From positions 10,809,688 through 10,873,687 of the forward strand of contig JALPQD010000004.1 of the NCBI GenBank assembly GCA_023101885.1: DNA of 64,000 bases, read 5' to 3'. Below, one piece after another: positions 21,988 through 34,704 of the stretch (its first letter is position 1; the number at the start of each line of letters is the position of its first letter). The position numbers were made by a program, and so were the translations under genes. The DNA is from Typhlomys cinereus. Lineage: Eukaryota; Chordata; Mammalia; Rodentia; Platacanthomyidae. Below the pieces are notes generated by a model. That model had not been told where the DNA came from. It searched no databases and worked only from the letters and a program-made list of their open reading frames with translations.

Positions 21988-22995
21988 TATCAACACAGGC
22001 AGTATTCATTCATGGAGAAAAAGAAATTCATTCCTGGTATCCATATTTTAAATCATGTTCCATTCTACATTAAAACATTATTTGTAGAGTAGGTTATTTC
22101 ATGATGTTGGCTAAGTAAGAGTTAAAATAAAGATTTGAAATATCTTATTGACGGACAGTGAAGATGCATTAAAAAATGTCTCAGGTTGTATGGAAATAAG
22201 TTGACTTGAAAGTATTTCCATGATAGCAGGTGAGACTCAAAAGGAAAGTAAAGAGAAGGGCTGATTGAAGCAAACATAAGCATGTGAAAATATAGCTTCT
22301 TAATGATACAAGAGGGGAGCATTAATGTGAAGCATATACAGTGTACTTGGAATGCAAAATGATTCATTAAGATATTCTTAAGAGATGTGCTGGATGTACA
22401 TGCTTAATCTATTTACCTTCTGGACAGAAGAACCTCCAAGGGACCATTATTGAAAGCACCACAATAATCATTCTTTTATGGATCTCAGGCTCTTTTTGAT
22501 GTAGAAAACACCACTCACCTCCTCAGTCTCATCCTGTCCTGGAATCAGCAATAGTCAGCAGGTCTGAAGCAGCCTGAAGTGCTGGCAATTCCCCTAAAAT
22601 TCTGCCTTTTGTCAAATATTGACCTCGTAATTCTATAAAATTCTATAATTCTGTACTTGCAAATAATGGAACCTTCAATTCCTGAAAATAGATATAATGA
22701 CTATTTGTGCTGATAGTTATCCATAAAGATTATTCATCATTACAGTATGCTAATGAACTACTAATGAGTTTCCAATACTGCTGACTAATTATAGAATTAT
22801 ACAGGACTGCAGAACAATGGCCTTTGTTGAGAAAATAAGCAAAGCTTGAGGGATTAGCCAATTGAAAAGAAAATGCAATTTAAAAAAATTAAAAATCCCA
22901 TTTATGTGGAATGTAATATATCATTTTAGAAAGAGGTTTAGAAACTCTAGTTTAAATCACCAGGTCTAGTTCAATAGGTCACCATCAAGTATTGC
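21988..22995. other. Unique AT-rich DNA, nothing recognised
   Basis: No convincing exon or repeat. Contains only short open frames. Confidence 0.4.
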
Positions 22996-23830
22996 AAGTA
23001 AGCAGCAAGGCGTCTGGTGAAGCTCACTCTCACTTTCCTTCCTGGGCACTTGCACTGAGATGATTTGATCTCACCAATCGGGGATAGTATAGGGACTGTC
23101 AGATAGATGGTAACCATCCTGCAAATGGGACACTGACCCTCCCCCTCACTTCAGTCTCCTACTCCTATTCTATCTACCTTTGAATCCTCTCTTATAGCAA
23201 GATTGTCATTTAAACAGTCTTTTATCTTTGGTTAGGAGGTGACCTCCAATCAGGATGGAGCCAAGGGCGGTGCAGGAAGAGCAAAACTGAAAACAACAAC
23301 AAATCATAATTCAGAACACCAAAGACCCTACATTGATCACCTGGAACCAGACCAGCCAAATCTCTTCCCATCCTAAAGCTCAGGGAAACTTGCAGAAGAG
23401 GAGGCAGCAAGATTGTAAGAGCCTAAAGATGGGGAGAACCAACCATATGAATGATACTCCACACAAGTTAGGGCTGCAGTAGCTGCACAATGATTGACCT
23501 GTCAACGATTCCCCAAAGTCTAGCATGGATCACAGGCAGTAGGATCCTTAGAGTCAAGGGATTAACAGTTATAATAGTGCTCCCATACTAAAGGGGAGCC
23601 CAAGAAAGGGTTCTGGGCCATGCCACTGGGTCCTTACACCTCACTAGAGTGTAGGACTCCAAGGGAACTTTGGCATTCACTCAAGAGGATGCTCCAGAGG
23701 ATGGGAGATGGGAAGGGGCGGGTGGAAGGAATGGGAAAAGGGGGGTAGGGTGCAAGAGGAACTGGAGAAGAGTGGAGGGAGGGAGAGGACCTATTGAGCT
23801 TGTATGATTGGGGAAAGAAAAAAAAACAGA
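22996..23830 (+). mobile_element. Divergent L1 3' UTR, plus orientation
   Basis: The segment aligns by eye with the 3' UTR of L1-A (42,405-43,420): GGAACCAGACCAGCCAAATC, CATCCTAAAGCTCAGGG, ATACTCCACACAAGTTAGGG, CTGGGTCCTTACACCTCA, a purine-rich block at 23,690-23,790, and the terminal ACCTATTGAGCTTGTATGA. It is clearly more diverged than L1-A to L1-D, and ends in a short A-rich tail (23,816-23,826). No ORF2 sequence precedes it, so the insertion is 5'-truncated within the UTR. Confidence 0.85.
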
Positions 23831-23894
23831 GTCAAAATTAGAGTTAACAATCCAGATTATAGAAATATCTATTAAGCACTGACATTCCTATTAC

Positions 23895-24265
23895 CTTGTG
23901 CATTAGTTACTTTTCTGTTGCTGTGATAAATTACACTTACAAAAGCAGCTTAAGGAAGGAAAGATTTATTATGACTTACATACACCATCATGGGAAAGTC
24001 TTGATATCTGGAGCCTCAGTCAGTTGGTCATGCTACATCTGAAATGGGGAAGTAGAAAGTGTTAAATGTTTGTGTTCAGCTCACTTTCTCTTTTCATATA
24101 ATGGAACCCAGTCCAACCCAGGGGTGAGTCTTTCCACTTCATTTAACTTTTACCAAGATAATTTACCTTAGGCACCTTCTTGAAAACCTGGTGATCTTTA
24201 TTCAATCCTCAAAAGCTCACATGGTATAAGGAGAAACAACATACTTCAGAAAGTTGACCAATGAC
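23895..24265 (-). mobile_element. URR1-like DNA transposon relic
   Basis: TTAGTTACTTTTCTGTTGCT at the left end, then AAGGAAAGATTTATTATGAC and CAGCTCACTTTCTC, agree with URR1-type sequence as I remember it. A similar element in the same orientation is at 51,115-51,478. Non-coding. Confidence 0.5.
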
Positions 24266-24306
24266 CTCCTGTGTACCATGCCACCTGTGTACCATGGCAT
24301 GTATGT

Positions 24307-24324
24307 GCTATCTATTTATCTATT

Positions 24325-24374
<50 letters not shown>

Positions 24375-24386
24375 GTCTGTCTATCA
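24307..24386. repeat. (TCTA)n/(TCTG) tetranucleotide repeat
   Basis: About 17 units, mostly ATCT with two GTCT variants near the right end; followed by T-rich low-complexity sequence to about 24,420. Confidence 0.95.
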
Positions 24387-24419
24387 TTTATTTTTTATTT
24401 TCTATTTTTTTATTTTCTC

Positions 24420-25107
24420 AATTTCTCAAATAAATGAATAGAATATTAAGAAAAAGGAAAAGCTTATCTAAAAAAATAAAAAATAATCCCCCACAATTAT
24501 GTCCAGAGACCTGGCCCCAAGGTGATTGCAGGTCTTACCTAAGTAACAATTGAGATTAAGTATCTTGTCTTGATGAGTATGTACATAGAATAAAACTCAT
24601 AAAATTGTATTTTTAAATATGTATAAATATAATTTCCCTAGAAATACAAGAGCTTGGTTTTGTAGGAATGGGGATTATATAAGATGTAATTTGAAAGCAT
24701 GGTGGTAACAAGGAATGTCACTAGCATTCAGGTGGCCCCCGCATGAATATAAATGCTCTTCATTCCTGAGATAATTTTCGCTTTACATCTGACTTTACAA
24801 TATATTCAAGACTATGATGTTGTGCTACTCTTTCTGAAGGGAATTCTGAAAGTGTTGTTTTAAATTTTGAAATTTTAAAATTTTAATATATATATTTCTT
24901 CTAAGAAGACTAAGTAGCCTAACATAGAGTTTACATGTAGTAACCACTGTGAAATTAATTTTTACTGCTGTGGTCAAATCCAAATAAAAATAATTTCAAT
25001 TAATTATTTCCTACAAATGAGAATATTCATGGAGCAAATTCCCATTAGTCATGAAGAAAATAATATCGATTGACAAGAGAACCTTCTGTAAAAGATGGTG
25101 ACTAGTA
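24420..25107. other. AT-rich unique DNA, nothing recognised
   Basis: Low-complexity A/T-rich sequence; no gene or repeat family recognised. Confidence 0.4.
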
Positions 25108-25527
25108 TCATAGTTAGGCACAGGTATCAACTTGACTGTTGAAAGTTTGAGCTCTGGGCACACTGGTAGAGAATTAATGGTTCAGTTAAGCCCAGAGCAA
25201 ACCTGCAAGAGATTGTCTAGCTGATTGGAAGCCCCAATCCATGATGGGTGGGGCTGAACAGGTAAAAAACAGGTGAAAAAAATACTGACAGCTGGTTGAA
25301 GAAGTCGTACACTTAGCCAGACATGCTGGTCTGACAAATATGGATTGTCCATCTCTCAGCCATTATGTGGTGATGGTGTGACCAGTTCCCTCGGCTCTGG
25401 TGTTGGTGCATGCTCTCCCATCAAGCTGCACTGAGAACTGTAACCAGACAATCGTAAGAAAATAAATCCCTTGTTCCCTTAAGCCATGCGATGTGATTTA
25501 TCAGCAACCATGCAGGCAAAGTGCAAC
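25108..25527 (+). repeat. Unclassified interspersed repeat, copy 2 of 2
   Basis: Second copy of the element at 4,815-5,241, in the same orientation. The two share both ends and most of the interior, and differ by small indels and many substitutions, so they are old. The flanks show no obvious identical target-site duplication. Confidence 0.7.
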
Positions 25528-26454
25528 AATTAGTATCTACCAGTTTCTGTTCATGAGTCTAAATGCCTTGCTTAATATAAAGAAAAAAACAGAGGTGTCT
25601 GTGTCTACAGTGACTTACCATGTCAGAGTGAAATATTCAAAGAATTCATTTTTAGATATTAAACCAGTATATTCTTAGAATAACATATGTAAATTTTCAA
25701 TCATATAGCCATTTTATAATAGTGACCATAGTATTTATTGCCTGAATCAAGATGTTGAGACAGTTAAAAATAGAAGCTAAAATATTTGAAATCATTTCAA
25801 TTTTAAGCATTGTCTTACTAAGAAAACATGTTGATTATATCTGTTTATCTATAAAATAGTTTTAGTCAAAAATTTTATCCAAAATTAATTTCCTGGCTTA
25901 CAGAATTGTTTTGCATGAATGTTCTCTATGTGTAAACCTGACAACATGGTAAGAGAGAATCAACTCCATAGAATTGTCCTTTGACCTTTACGTATATGCA
26001 GCAGAATGTATATCCCCACACATCCAATGTGGGGGGGGGCAAAGAATCTAAAAGAAATAAAAAATGTACATGCAATTTTTTTGTGAAACGATACATGTTT
26101 TTAAAGCAAACAATATAAGATCATTTATAACATCAATGATATGGATGGGGTTCCAAGGAAAGAGCGAAGGAGGGTGTATAAGAAAACAGTTAAAATTGAA
26201 TAACTTTGCATGGGCCTTTCAAGGAAAGATTTCTTTCAGTACTGTGAATAAGACATGCTATTAGAATTGAGTTACAAGTGTTTTTAAATTTAAAGGAAAC
26301 TGTAGATACTTATGTTTGAATCTATCTTATGGCTATTCTAGTCTTGAGTGACATTTCATTAAATTTAGAATATGAAATTTTTTCTCAATGCAATAAAAAT
26401 TGATCCACAAAATGATTCATACACAGCTGGAGTTTTGGGAAGAAGACTGAATGA
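25528..26454. other. AT-rich unique DNA, nothing recognised
   Basis: Contains a G10 run at 26,030-26,039 and short random open frames only. Confidence 0.4.
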
Positions 26455-26780
26455 GAGGCTTGAGAGATGGTTAAGTCAATAAAGTGTTTTTATAGAAGCA
26501 TGAGGCCTTGCATTTGGAACTCCAGAACCCACATAAAAACCAGGCACATTTGGATATTTTTGCAAAACTAGTTCTGAGAAGGGGTGACAGGGAGTTAGAT
26601 CCCTGAAGCTTACAAGTCAGCAAGTGTAGCAAAATTGATCATATTCAGAATCATTAGCAAAAAATAGAGTAGGGGGATACTGAGGAAGGCACCCAACATT
26701 GATTCCAACCTCTAATTTCTGACATGTGTACTCACTTGCACACACATGCATGCACAAACACAAAATTAAATGAAAGCAAA
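26455..26780 (+). mobile_element. Degenerate B4/ID-type SINE, plus orientation
   Basis: AGGCTTGAGAGATGGTTAAG at the head, CCAGAACCCACATAAAAACC, GATACTGAGGAAGGCACCCA, CATTGATTCCAACCTCTAAT and a CA-rich end (26,738-26,762) follow the layout of old B4-related SINEs. Confidence 0.5.
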
Positions 26781-27313
26781 CAGGTGTTTGGCATAGTGAA
26801 CAAGTACAAGTCTTACTTTCCACATATTGAGTCATGCCAGGCATTTACAGATGTTTAGTTCTCAGTCTGCAAGGTGTATGTCCAACTTCAGGGAAAGATG
26901 TACAGTGCAGCATTTCAAATGGAATGAATATTAAAAATAAGGATTATGGATTCAAGGTGCAGAATTACACAAGCATCATATCCATGCATTGAAACAAACT
27001 TGCATACAGGTAACTGCCCTTTAGCATCCAACCATGTTGAATAAAGCTTGCTGGTTCCAAGTTAAATTTAGATTGTCTTTTAAGTACAACGCTATAAACA
27101 TGACATCCCAAACTATTATAATTCTAGGATTTATTATTAAACCCATAACAAGCATACACTTGTGGAATTTTGATTGAAATCTGTGAGGTAAACTGTGTTC
27201 TTTATCTTTTAACATGTAATTTTCAAATATCATGTCATTGTTTTAATAATAGCTTAAATATTTTCATTTTCAATTGTTTTATTATTTTTAATGTGTCTCA
27301 AAATGACAGATAA
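26781..27313. other. AT-rich unique DNA, nothing recognised
   Basis: No recognisable exon or repeat; only short open frames. Confidence 0.4.
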
Positions 27314-27329
27314 TATTGTGGCATATTTC

Positions 27330-27591
27330 TAATTTTTTTTATTTATTCAATTGTGCGTGTGTGCACGTGCGTGTGTATGTAGAACCATGGGCGAATTTGG
27401 GAACCACCATGGACCGCCTCCACCTCCTTGTTTACTCTTCCCCGGGATTCATAGGCTCCGTCCTACTAGGACCAGAAACGCAGGCCGCCCCTTCTTCCGC
27501 CGGAAGTCTATACATGGGGTCTAGGATCCGAACTCAGGACTTTCCGCCTGCTAGGCAGAGGCTTAACCCCTGAGCCACCTCTCCATCCCCC
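27330..27591 (-). mobile_element. Young B2-superfamily SINE, minus orientation
   Basis: The complement begins GGGGATGGAGAGGTGGCTCA and keeps A-box and B-box-like segments (antisense ATCCGAACTCAGGAC at 27,527-27,541). The body matches 21,673-21,970. A perfect 16-bp target-site duplication, TATTGTGGCATATTTC, flanks it at 27,314-27,329 and 27,592-27,607. The 85-codon plus-strand frame across it is a SINE artefact. Confidence 0.93.
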
Positions 27592-27799
27592 TATTGTGGC
27601 ATATTTCAAGTCATGTAAAACTCTTGCAAAATTGCTCATTGAAACAAATGATGGCAAATGTGTTTATCAAGCTATTTTAATGTGTCTATACAGTAAAATA
27701 CTATACATATTTTTCTGTCTGTGAAGTCCAATTTTAATCTATAATATGTATGATTTCACTAAATTCTGTTGAGAAATCAATGACTTCACTACTTCAATG

Positions 27800-27892
27800 G
27801 TGGGGATGTAGGTCAATGGTAGCATATTTGCAAGCATGCACAAAGCCCTGGGTTCCATAAGTGCTTAAACGGAAAGAAAAAAGAAAAAAAAA
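27800..27892 (+). mobile_element. ID-type SINE
   Basis: GGGGATGTAGGTCAATGGTAG, TTTGCAAGCATGCACAAAGC and CCCTGGGTTCCATAAG match the tRNA-Ala-derived rodent ID element, followed by an A-rich tail. Several substitutions indicate an old copy. Confidence 0.75.
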
Positions 27893-28148
27893 GACATGAA
27901 ATTTGGCTACTTCAAATATGTTTTGTTTCCCTTAATTTGAAGAATAATATTAAAGGATCTTAACATATTTTTTAATCTGGATCTCCAGATTAATATAATA
28001 CCTTTTTATAGAATCTAGACTTTATACTTTTGGAATCATGTAAGTTAACAAAAAAGAGAAAAAAAATAGAAGAAATCTAGTTGGTGCCCTGCACTGTTTA
28101 TTCATTCCCTCAAAAGAATATAATTTCTTAGGAATAAAAGACTTTCTA

Positions 28149-28337
28149 GGGGCTGGAGAGGTGGCTCAGGGGTTAAGCCTCTGCCTTGCAGATGGAAGGT
28201 CCTGAGTTGGGATCCTAGACCCCACTATAGACTTCTAGCCGAAGTGGGGGTGGCCTGCGTTTCTGGTCCTGGTAGGGCAGAGCCTGTGAATCCAGGGGCA
28301 GAGTAAACAAGGAGGAGGTGGAGGCAGTCCATGGTGG

Positions 28338-28375
<38 letters not shown>

Positions 28376-28422
28376 TACACACATGCTCAAGCACACACGC
28401 ACAGTTGAATAAATAGAAAAAA
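28149..28422 (+). mobile_element. Young B2-superfamily SINE
   Basis: Head GGGGCTGGAGAGGTGGCTCA, body as in the copy at 21.7 kb, then a (CA)n run at 28,340-28,370 and a tail with GTTGAATAAATAG. A perfect 17-bp duplication, GAATAAAAGACTTTCTA, flanks it at 28,132-28,148 and 28,423-28,439. Confidence 0.94.
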
Positions 28423-28439
28423 GAATAAAAGACTTTCTA

Positions 28440-29836
28440 ATGATTTAAGGTTTACCTCTACCTAGAAATCATTATTTCATCATTTCTGATCTAAGCAATT
28501 ACTTAACAGAATATATCCTCACTCAAAGTGAGTTCTTTAATGCTATTTCATAGTGAACATATGGACAGCAAAGTAAAAATATAATTTACTCACATGGTTT
28601 CAAACTGCAAAAATCATAGGACACTTGTGCAAAGCTTGCAGCTTAATTATGGATATTCCATATAAACAGATCTGTCAAAGGTTGTTTGTCCTTTCAAGTA
28701 ATAAGAATTCTTATTGGTCTTGTCCTTAGAAGTTTTGCTGAACTAAATGCTTGAAGGCTCTTGAGAGGTGTCACAGAGTTTATAATAATCAGAAGTATGT
28801 GGATGTGTGGTAAATCAGTTGGATAATTTTATGTAAGCTTTTAAGGTAACATTGAAACACATTTCAACCTTAAAAGGCACCCAGTAGAAGGCCTTTGAAG
28901 TAAATTGTTTGCATTGATTTGCAATCCCATAAACCTTTGTAGTAAGCTCTCCTCTTCGGATTTACAGCCTTGTTTAATTCAGCAGAAAATTGCTTTCTGA
29001 CTGTTTCAGAGATCCATTTGGAGGACTTGAGGGGAATGAAGGAATTTGTCCTGTGTTGAGATGAAGGAATGCCTGAGATTCTTACTGATGACTAGACAGA
29101 CGGAACTGACTATGTACGGAATAGTCTTTCTCTGTGGAGACCTTAGTGTCACACCTCTGCCTGAAATGTAAATGTATGTTGTAGATGAGAAAGTGCCTAT
29201 TACACTGCTTCAGATATGCTCACCATGAAGATCCGTGCCGATGAAACATAAGCAAAGCAATTGTCACCTGCTCAAAAAATTCTAGTCTCTAGCAAATGGA
29301 TATGGAGTTCAGCTTCTTCCTGACTTAAGCAAGTCTTGACTAGAACTTCATATGTTTTCAAGAGATTGATTACATCTGGGTTGCTAAGAATTGGAGAGTG
29401 AAAAAGAGAAGTGAGCAATATCGTAAGCATAGCTGTCAGATAACAGCCATTAGCCAAACGTGCTAATGAAGACATTTTTAAAAGGAACTGATTCAGCCTT
29501 TCTACAAAATGGACCCAAAAGACTGATCTGAGTATTTTACAATTAAAATATCCTTAGCTCTTCTAAAAACTTATATTTTCAGATATCTTCACAATTCTGA
29601 AGCATCACACTGAAAGAAGGGCAGTATACAGACTGGTGAAGATTACGCAGTAGCAAACTGCATGTTCAAGGATTTCCATTCACGGTCAAGGACATTAGCA
29701 TATTCTCCAGTATTCTGCCTCGTTTTTATGATCTTCTAAATGGGAAAACTAAGTCATATGTACAGTTATTATGAGGATTACATGAACTACCATATGTTAA
29801 GGGATTGAAATAAGGAATTAATATTGTGTTATTAAT
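28440..29836. other. Unique DNA, nothing recognised
   Basis: No long open frame, no recognised repeat family. Base composition is slightly less AT-rich than the flanks. Confidence 0.4.
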
Positions 29837-29852
29837 GGTTTGTTATGATTTT
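29837..29852. repeat. Target-site duplication of L1-B, 3'-end side
   Basis: GGTTTGTTATGATTTT is repeated exactly, over 16 bases, at 36,164-36,179 beyond the 5' end of L1-B. Confidence 0.93.
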
Positions 29853-29884
29853 TTTTTTTGTTGATTTCTTTTTTTTTTTATTAA

Positions 29885-30834
29885 AAATTTAATTATACAT
29901 TTTAAAAATTTTTTACCAGTTCCCTCCCTCCCCCCTCTTCCCCCTCCCCTTCCCCCAGTGCCTCCCCCCCAATTCCCAGATAGTCCTTTATTGTGTGTGC
30001 CTAACTCTCCACTGTGTCCTCCTCTCCGATGACCCAGTGGCATTTCCATAAGCCCTTTCTCTTGTTCCCCTTAAGCATAAGATCACTACTATGGCTGTCA
30101 ATCCCTTGCCTCCAGGGGTCTCGGTGCCCTTATCAGATGCTAGACTTTATGAGGGCAACAGTGCGCTGGACATTGCGCAGGGCATGCAAAGTTCCATTAT
30201 GATTGCTTTGGCCCCAACTATTGTTGAGAATCTTGCAAATCGTTGCTCCTCCCATCCTTTTGCTCTTACAATCTTACCGCCCCCTCTTCCGCAAATGTCC
30301 CTGAGCTCCAGGATGGGGAGAGATTAGGCTGTCCTAGTTCTATGTGATTGATATAGAGTCTCTGAAGTTCTGGATTGTGGTTTGTTGATTTTCTTTTGCA
30401 GTTTTGCTGCTCCTGCAATTCCCTTCACTCCATTCTGCTGGGCACTGTATGTCACCCCCTGGCCAGAGACAAAAAGCTGTTAAACTGGAGTCTTGTTGTA
30501 ATAGCACATTCAAGGGTAGATGTAATAAGAGTAGGAAACCTCACTGAGAGAGGGGTCCATCACCCATTTGCAAAATGATTACTTTTTATCTGCTAGACTA
30601 TATGCCCTCCCCTTCTGGTGAGATCAGGAAAGAACGTCTGTGAACTTAACCAGGTTTCTCATTACTTACTTGCAGACCTTGATGGAGGCCTATTTTCTCT
30701 GCTGTAACATGGTCTCCTCTCTCTTTGTTTCTGGTGTGGCCCTCCTAACCGATCTCTTGTTCATAATCCTTGCAATTACTGTGTTACATAGGTTTACTTT
30801 TGAGTGTCCCAATGTGGGCTGGGTGAGTTTGGTA
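29885..30834 (-). mobile_element. L1-B 3' UTR with G-rich tract
   Basis: Non-coding sequence between the ORF2 stop and the A-rich tail. On the plus strand it holds a pyrimidine-rich block (29,925-29,985) of CCCTCCC-type runs, i.e. G-runs on the L1 sense strand. The same block is present in L1-A, L1-C and L1-D. Confidence 0.85.
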
Positions 30835-33800
30835 CTAGGAGCCACCTATTAGGGAGTACATACGGCGCTTAATTTTCTGGGTTTGGGATACTTCACTTAA
30901 TATAATTCTTTCTAATGACATCCATTTCCCAGCAAATTCCAGTAATTCATCGTTTTTGATGGCTGAGTAGTACTCCATTGTATAGATGTACCACAGTTTC
31001 CTTATCCACTCGTCAACTGTTGGACATTTAGGTTGATTCCATGACTTTGCTATTGTAAACAGTGCTGCTATGAACATGGTCGAGCTTGTGCTATCGAGGC
31101 GAACCTTTGCTGCTTGGGGGGTTATTCCCAAAAGTGGGATAGCAGGGTCATATGGCATTTCAATCTTTAATTTCTTTAAGAATCTCCAGACGGCTCGCCA
31201 GAGTGGCTGTATGAGCCTGCATTCCCACCAACAATGTAGGAGAGTTCCCCTCTCTCCACATCCTCTCCAGCATCTGTCGTTGTTTGTATTGTGGATTTTT
31301 GCCATCCTGACCGGGGTGAGATGATATCTCAGGGAAGTTTTGATTTGCATTTCCCTGATGGCGAAGGAAGTGGAGCATTTTTAAGATAATTGTTAGACAT
31401 TTTAATTTCATCCCTGGTAAAGTTTCTTTGAAGTTCCAGGGCCCATTTTTTAATTGGGCCAGTGTTTTCCTTGGAGTTTAATTTTCTAAGTTCTTTGTGC
31501 ACTCTGGACAGTAGAGCTCTGTCAGATATGTGGTTAGTGAAGATTTTCTCCCATTCTGTGGGTTGCCTTTGAGCTCGTGTTACAATCTCTTTATCTGAAC
31601 AGAAGCTCTTTAATTTCACAAGATCCCAACTGTTGAGAGTTGGTAGCAGTGACTGTGCCATTGGATGTCTGTTTAGGAAGTGTTGGCCTAGCCCAACCAG
31701 CTCGAGGGAGTTCCCTATCTTTTCAACTATGGTTTTTAAAGTCTCTGGCCTGATATCAAGGTCCTTGATCCATTTGGAATTAAGTCTTGTACATGGTGAC
31801 AAGTACGGGTCCAGCTTTAATCTTCTGCATGTGGAGATCCAGTTTTGCCAGCACCATTTGTTGAAGATGCTGTTCTTTTTCCATTGGATTCTTTGGGCCC
31901 CTTTGTCAAAGACCAAATGGCTGTAACTTTGTGGGCTTATATCTGGGTCTTCAATCCTTATCCATTGATCTGTGTGTCTATTTTGGAGCCAGTACCAGGC
32001 TGTCTTTATAACTATGGATTGTAGTATAGACTTAGGTTTGGTATGGTAATACCTCCAGCTGTGTTTTTGTTACTCAGGATTGTTTTGGCTATCCTGGGTC
32101 TTTTGTGCCTCCAAATGAACTTTGAGATTGTTTGGTCAACTTCTTTGAAGAATTGCTTTGGGATTTTGATTGGTATAGCATTGAATCTGTATATTGCCTT
32201 TGGTAGGATGGTCATTTTTACAATGTTGATTCTGCCAATCCAGGAACAAGGGAGGTCTTTCCACCTTCTGGTGTCTTCTGCAATTTCTTTCTTTAGGGTT
32301 TTAAAGTTTTCATTGTAAAGGTCTTTTACCTCCTTAGTTAGGTTTATACCAAGGTATTTCATTTTTTTAGGGGTTATAGTAAATGGCATGGTTTCTCTCA
32401 AGGCTTTTTCACTTCTTTCATTCTGGGCATATAGGAAGGCCTCTGATTTTTGCACATTTATTTTGTATCCTGCCACCCTGCTGAACTTCTCAATTAGTTC
32501 CAGGAGCTTCCTGGTGGAGTTTTTGGGATCACTCAGGTATAAGATCATGTCATCTGCAAATAGAGATAGCTTGACTTCTTCCTTGCCAATTTGAATCCCT
32601 CTTATGTCCCTTTCTTGTCTTATGGCTTCGGCTAAGACTTCAAGTACAATATTGAATAGAAGTGGTGAGAGTGGACAGCCTTGTCTTGTTCCTGATCGAA
32701 GTGGGAATGCTTCCAATTGTTCCCCATTGAGCATAATCCTTGCTGTGGGCTTGTTGTATACAGCTTTTATTATATTGATAAAGGTTCCTTCCATTCCTAC
32801 TGTCTCTAGCGTTTTGATCATAAAAGGCTGTTGGATCTTGTCAAAAGCTTTTTCTGCATCTATCGAGAGTATCATGTGGTCTTGGACTTTGGACTGGTTT
32901 ACATGATGAATTACATTTATTGATTTGCGTATGTTGAACCAACCTTGTGTGCCGGGGATGAAGCCTACTTGGTCCCCATGAATGATCTTTTTAATATGTT
33001 TTTGAATCCGATTTGCTAAGACTTTGTTGAGAATCTTTGCGTCTGTGTTCATCAGGGAGATCGGCCTATAGTTTTCTTTTTTAAGTGAATCTTTATTAGG
33101 TTTTGGGATTAAAACGATATTAGCTTCATAGAAGGAATTTGGTAGTGTTCCTTCCTTTGCTATTTGATGGAACAGTTTAAGGAGTATTGGTGTTATTAAC
33201 TCCTTAAATGTCTTGTAGAACTCTGTGCTGAATCCATCTGGTCCAGGACATTTTTTGGTGGGAAGATTCGAGATTACTTCCTCAATTTCCTTATATGTTA
33301 TAGGACTATTTAAATAATTCACAACTTCCTGATTCAATTTAGGTAAGTTGTGTTTACTTAGAAATTCATCCATCTCTTTTGTGTTGTCAAACTTCACAGA
33401 GTATAAGTTTTTGAAATATGATGTTATAATTCTCTGGATTTCTTGGGTATCCGTAGTGATAACTCCATGTTCATTTCTAATTTTGTTAATTTGGGTTTTC
33501 TCTCTCTTGCTTTTGGTTAGTTTAGCTAGGGGTGTATCAATCTTGTTGATTTTTTCAAAGAACCAGCTTTTTGATTGGTTGATTTTTTCTATCGTTTTCT
33601 TAGTCTCGATTTCAGATATTTCTCCCCTTATTTGCTAATCTCTTCTCTTCTACTGCTTTTAGGATCAGATTGCTCTAGTTTCTCTAAAGCTTTAAGCTGC
33701 ATTGTTAAGTTGTTTATTTCTGATGTTTCCATTTTTTTGACGTGGGCATTAAGAGCTATGAACTTACCTCTTAGAACAGCTTTCATTGTGTCCCAGAGAT

Positions 33801-34654
33801 TTGGTAAGTTGTATTTTCGTTATCATTCACTTTCAGGAAATCTTGAATTTCCTTTTTAATTTCTTCCTGAATCCAGTTCTCATTCAGCATCATAGTGTTA
33901 AGTTTCCAGGAGTTAGTGCATTTTCTCTTGTTTGATGTGTTGTGGATGTCCAGCTTTAGGCCGTGGTGGTCTGATAGGGCACAGGTTAGAATTTCAACTT
34001 TCTTGTATATGTGTAGATTCATTTTGTGGCCCAATATGTGATCTATTTTGGAGAAAGTTCCATGTGCTGCTGAGAAAAATGTGTATTCTTTGGTGCGTGG
34101 GTGAAAAGTTCGATAGAGATCTGTGAGGTCCATTTCTTTCAGGGTTTGATTAAGTTCCAAAGTGTCTCTGTTAAGCTTTTGACCTGTTGATCTATCCCAT
34201 GTAGAGAGGGCGGTGTTGAAGTCCCCAAGAATTATCGTTGGGGGTTGATTTCTTGCTTTAGACGCTGTAGGGTTTTCTTAATGAATGTGGGGGGGCCCGT
34301 ATTGGGTGCATATATGTTCAGTATTGTGAAATCTTCCTGGTGAATTGTACCTCTGACTAAAATGTAGTATCCATCCGTGTCTCTTATAATTTTTTTTGGT
34401 TTGAAATCCACTTTGTCTGATAGCATAATGGCTACCCCTGCCTGTTTTCTGCTTCCATTTGCTTGTAGAATTGTTGACCAGCCTTTTATTTTTAGAGCGT
34501 GCCTATCTTTTGTGGTGAGATGGGTTTCCTGCAGGCAACAGATTGATGGATTGTGATTTTTAATCCAAGTTTGTAATCTGTGTCTCTTGATCGGTGAATT
34601 AAGTCCATTAACATTTAGTGTTATAATGGAGAAACTATTGTTAATTCCAGACAT
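30835..34654 (-). pseudogene. L1-B ORF2 (endonuclease/reverse transcriptase), frameshifted
   Basis: ORF2 encodes the endonuclease and reverse transcriptase that nick target DNA and copy L1 RNA into it. The frame opens at 34,654 with the APE-like endonuclease (NVNGLNSPIKR; CLQETHLT; IYAPN), which is broken near 34,240 by loss of a T. It continues at 34,160 with the SDHH motif, breaks again near 33,805, and holds a 461-codon stretch (33,397-32,012) with the reverse transcriptase domain: PGPDGF, the [12 protein letters not shown] block and the catalytic FADD (codons at 32,549-32,560). A further base is lost near 32,027, and another shift lies at 31,330-31,350. The C-terminal Cys/His-rich region includes [18 protein letters not shown]. 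The stop is TAG at 30,835-30,837. Confidence 0.93.
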
Positions 34655-34704
34655 TTATTATGTTTAGTAGCTTTTATAAGTATATTGCTTCGCTTTTAAT
34701 GGTG

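Noticed and set aside
24307..24386. CRISPR-like or satellite array
   Set aside because: Plain tetranucleotide microsatellite without spacers; the window is from a mammalian nuclear genome.
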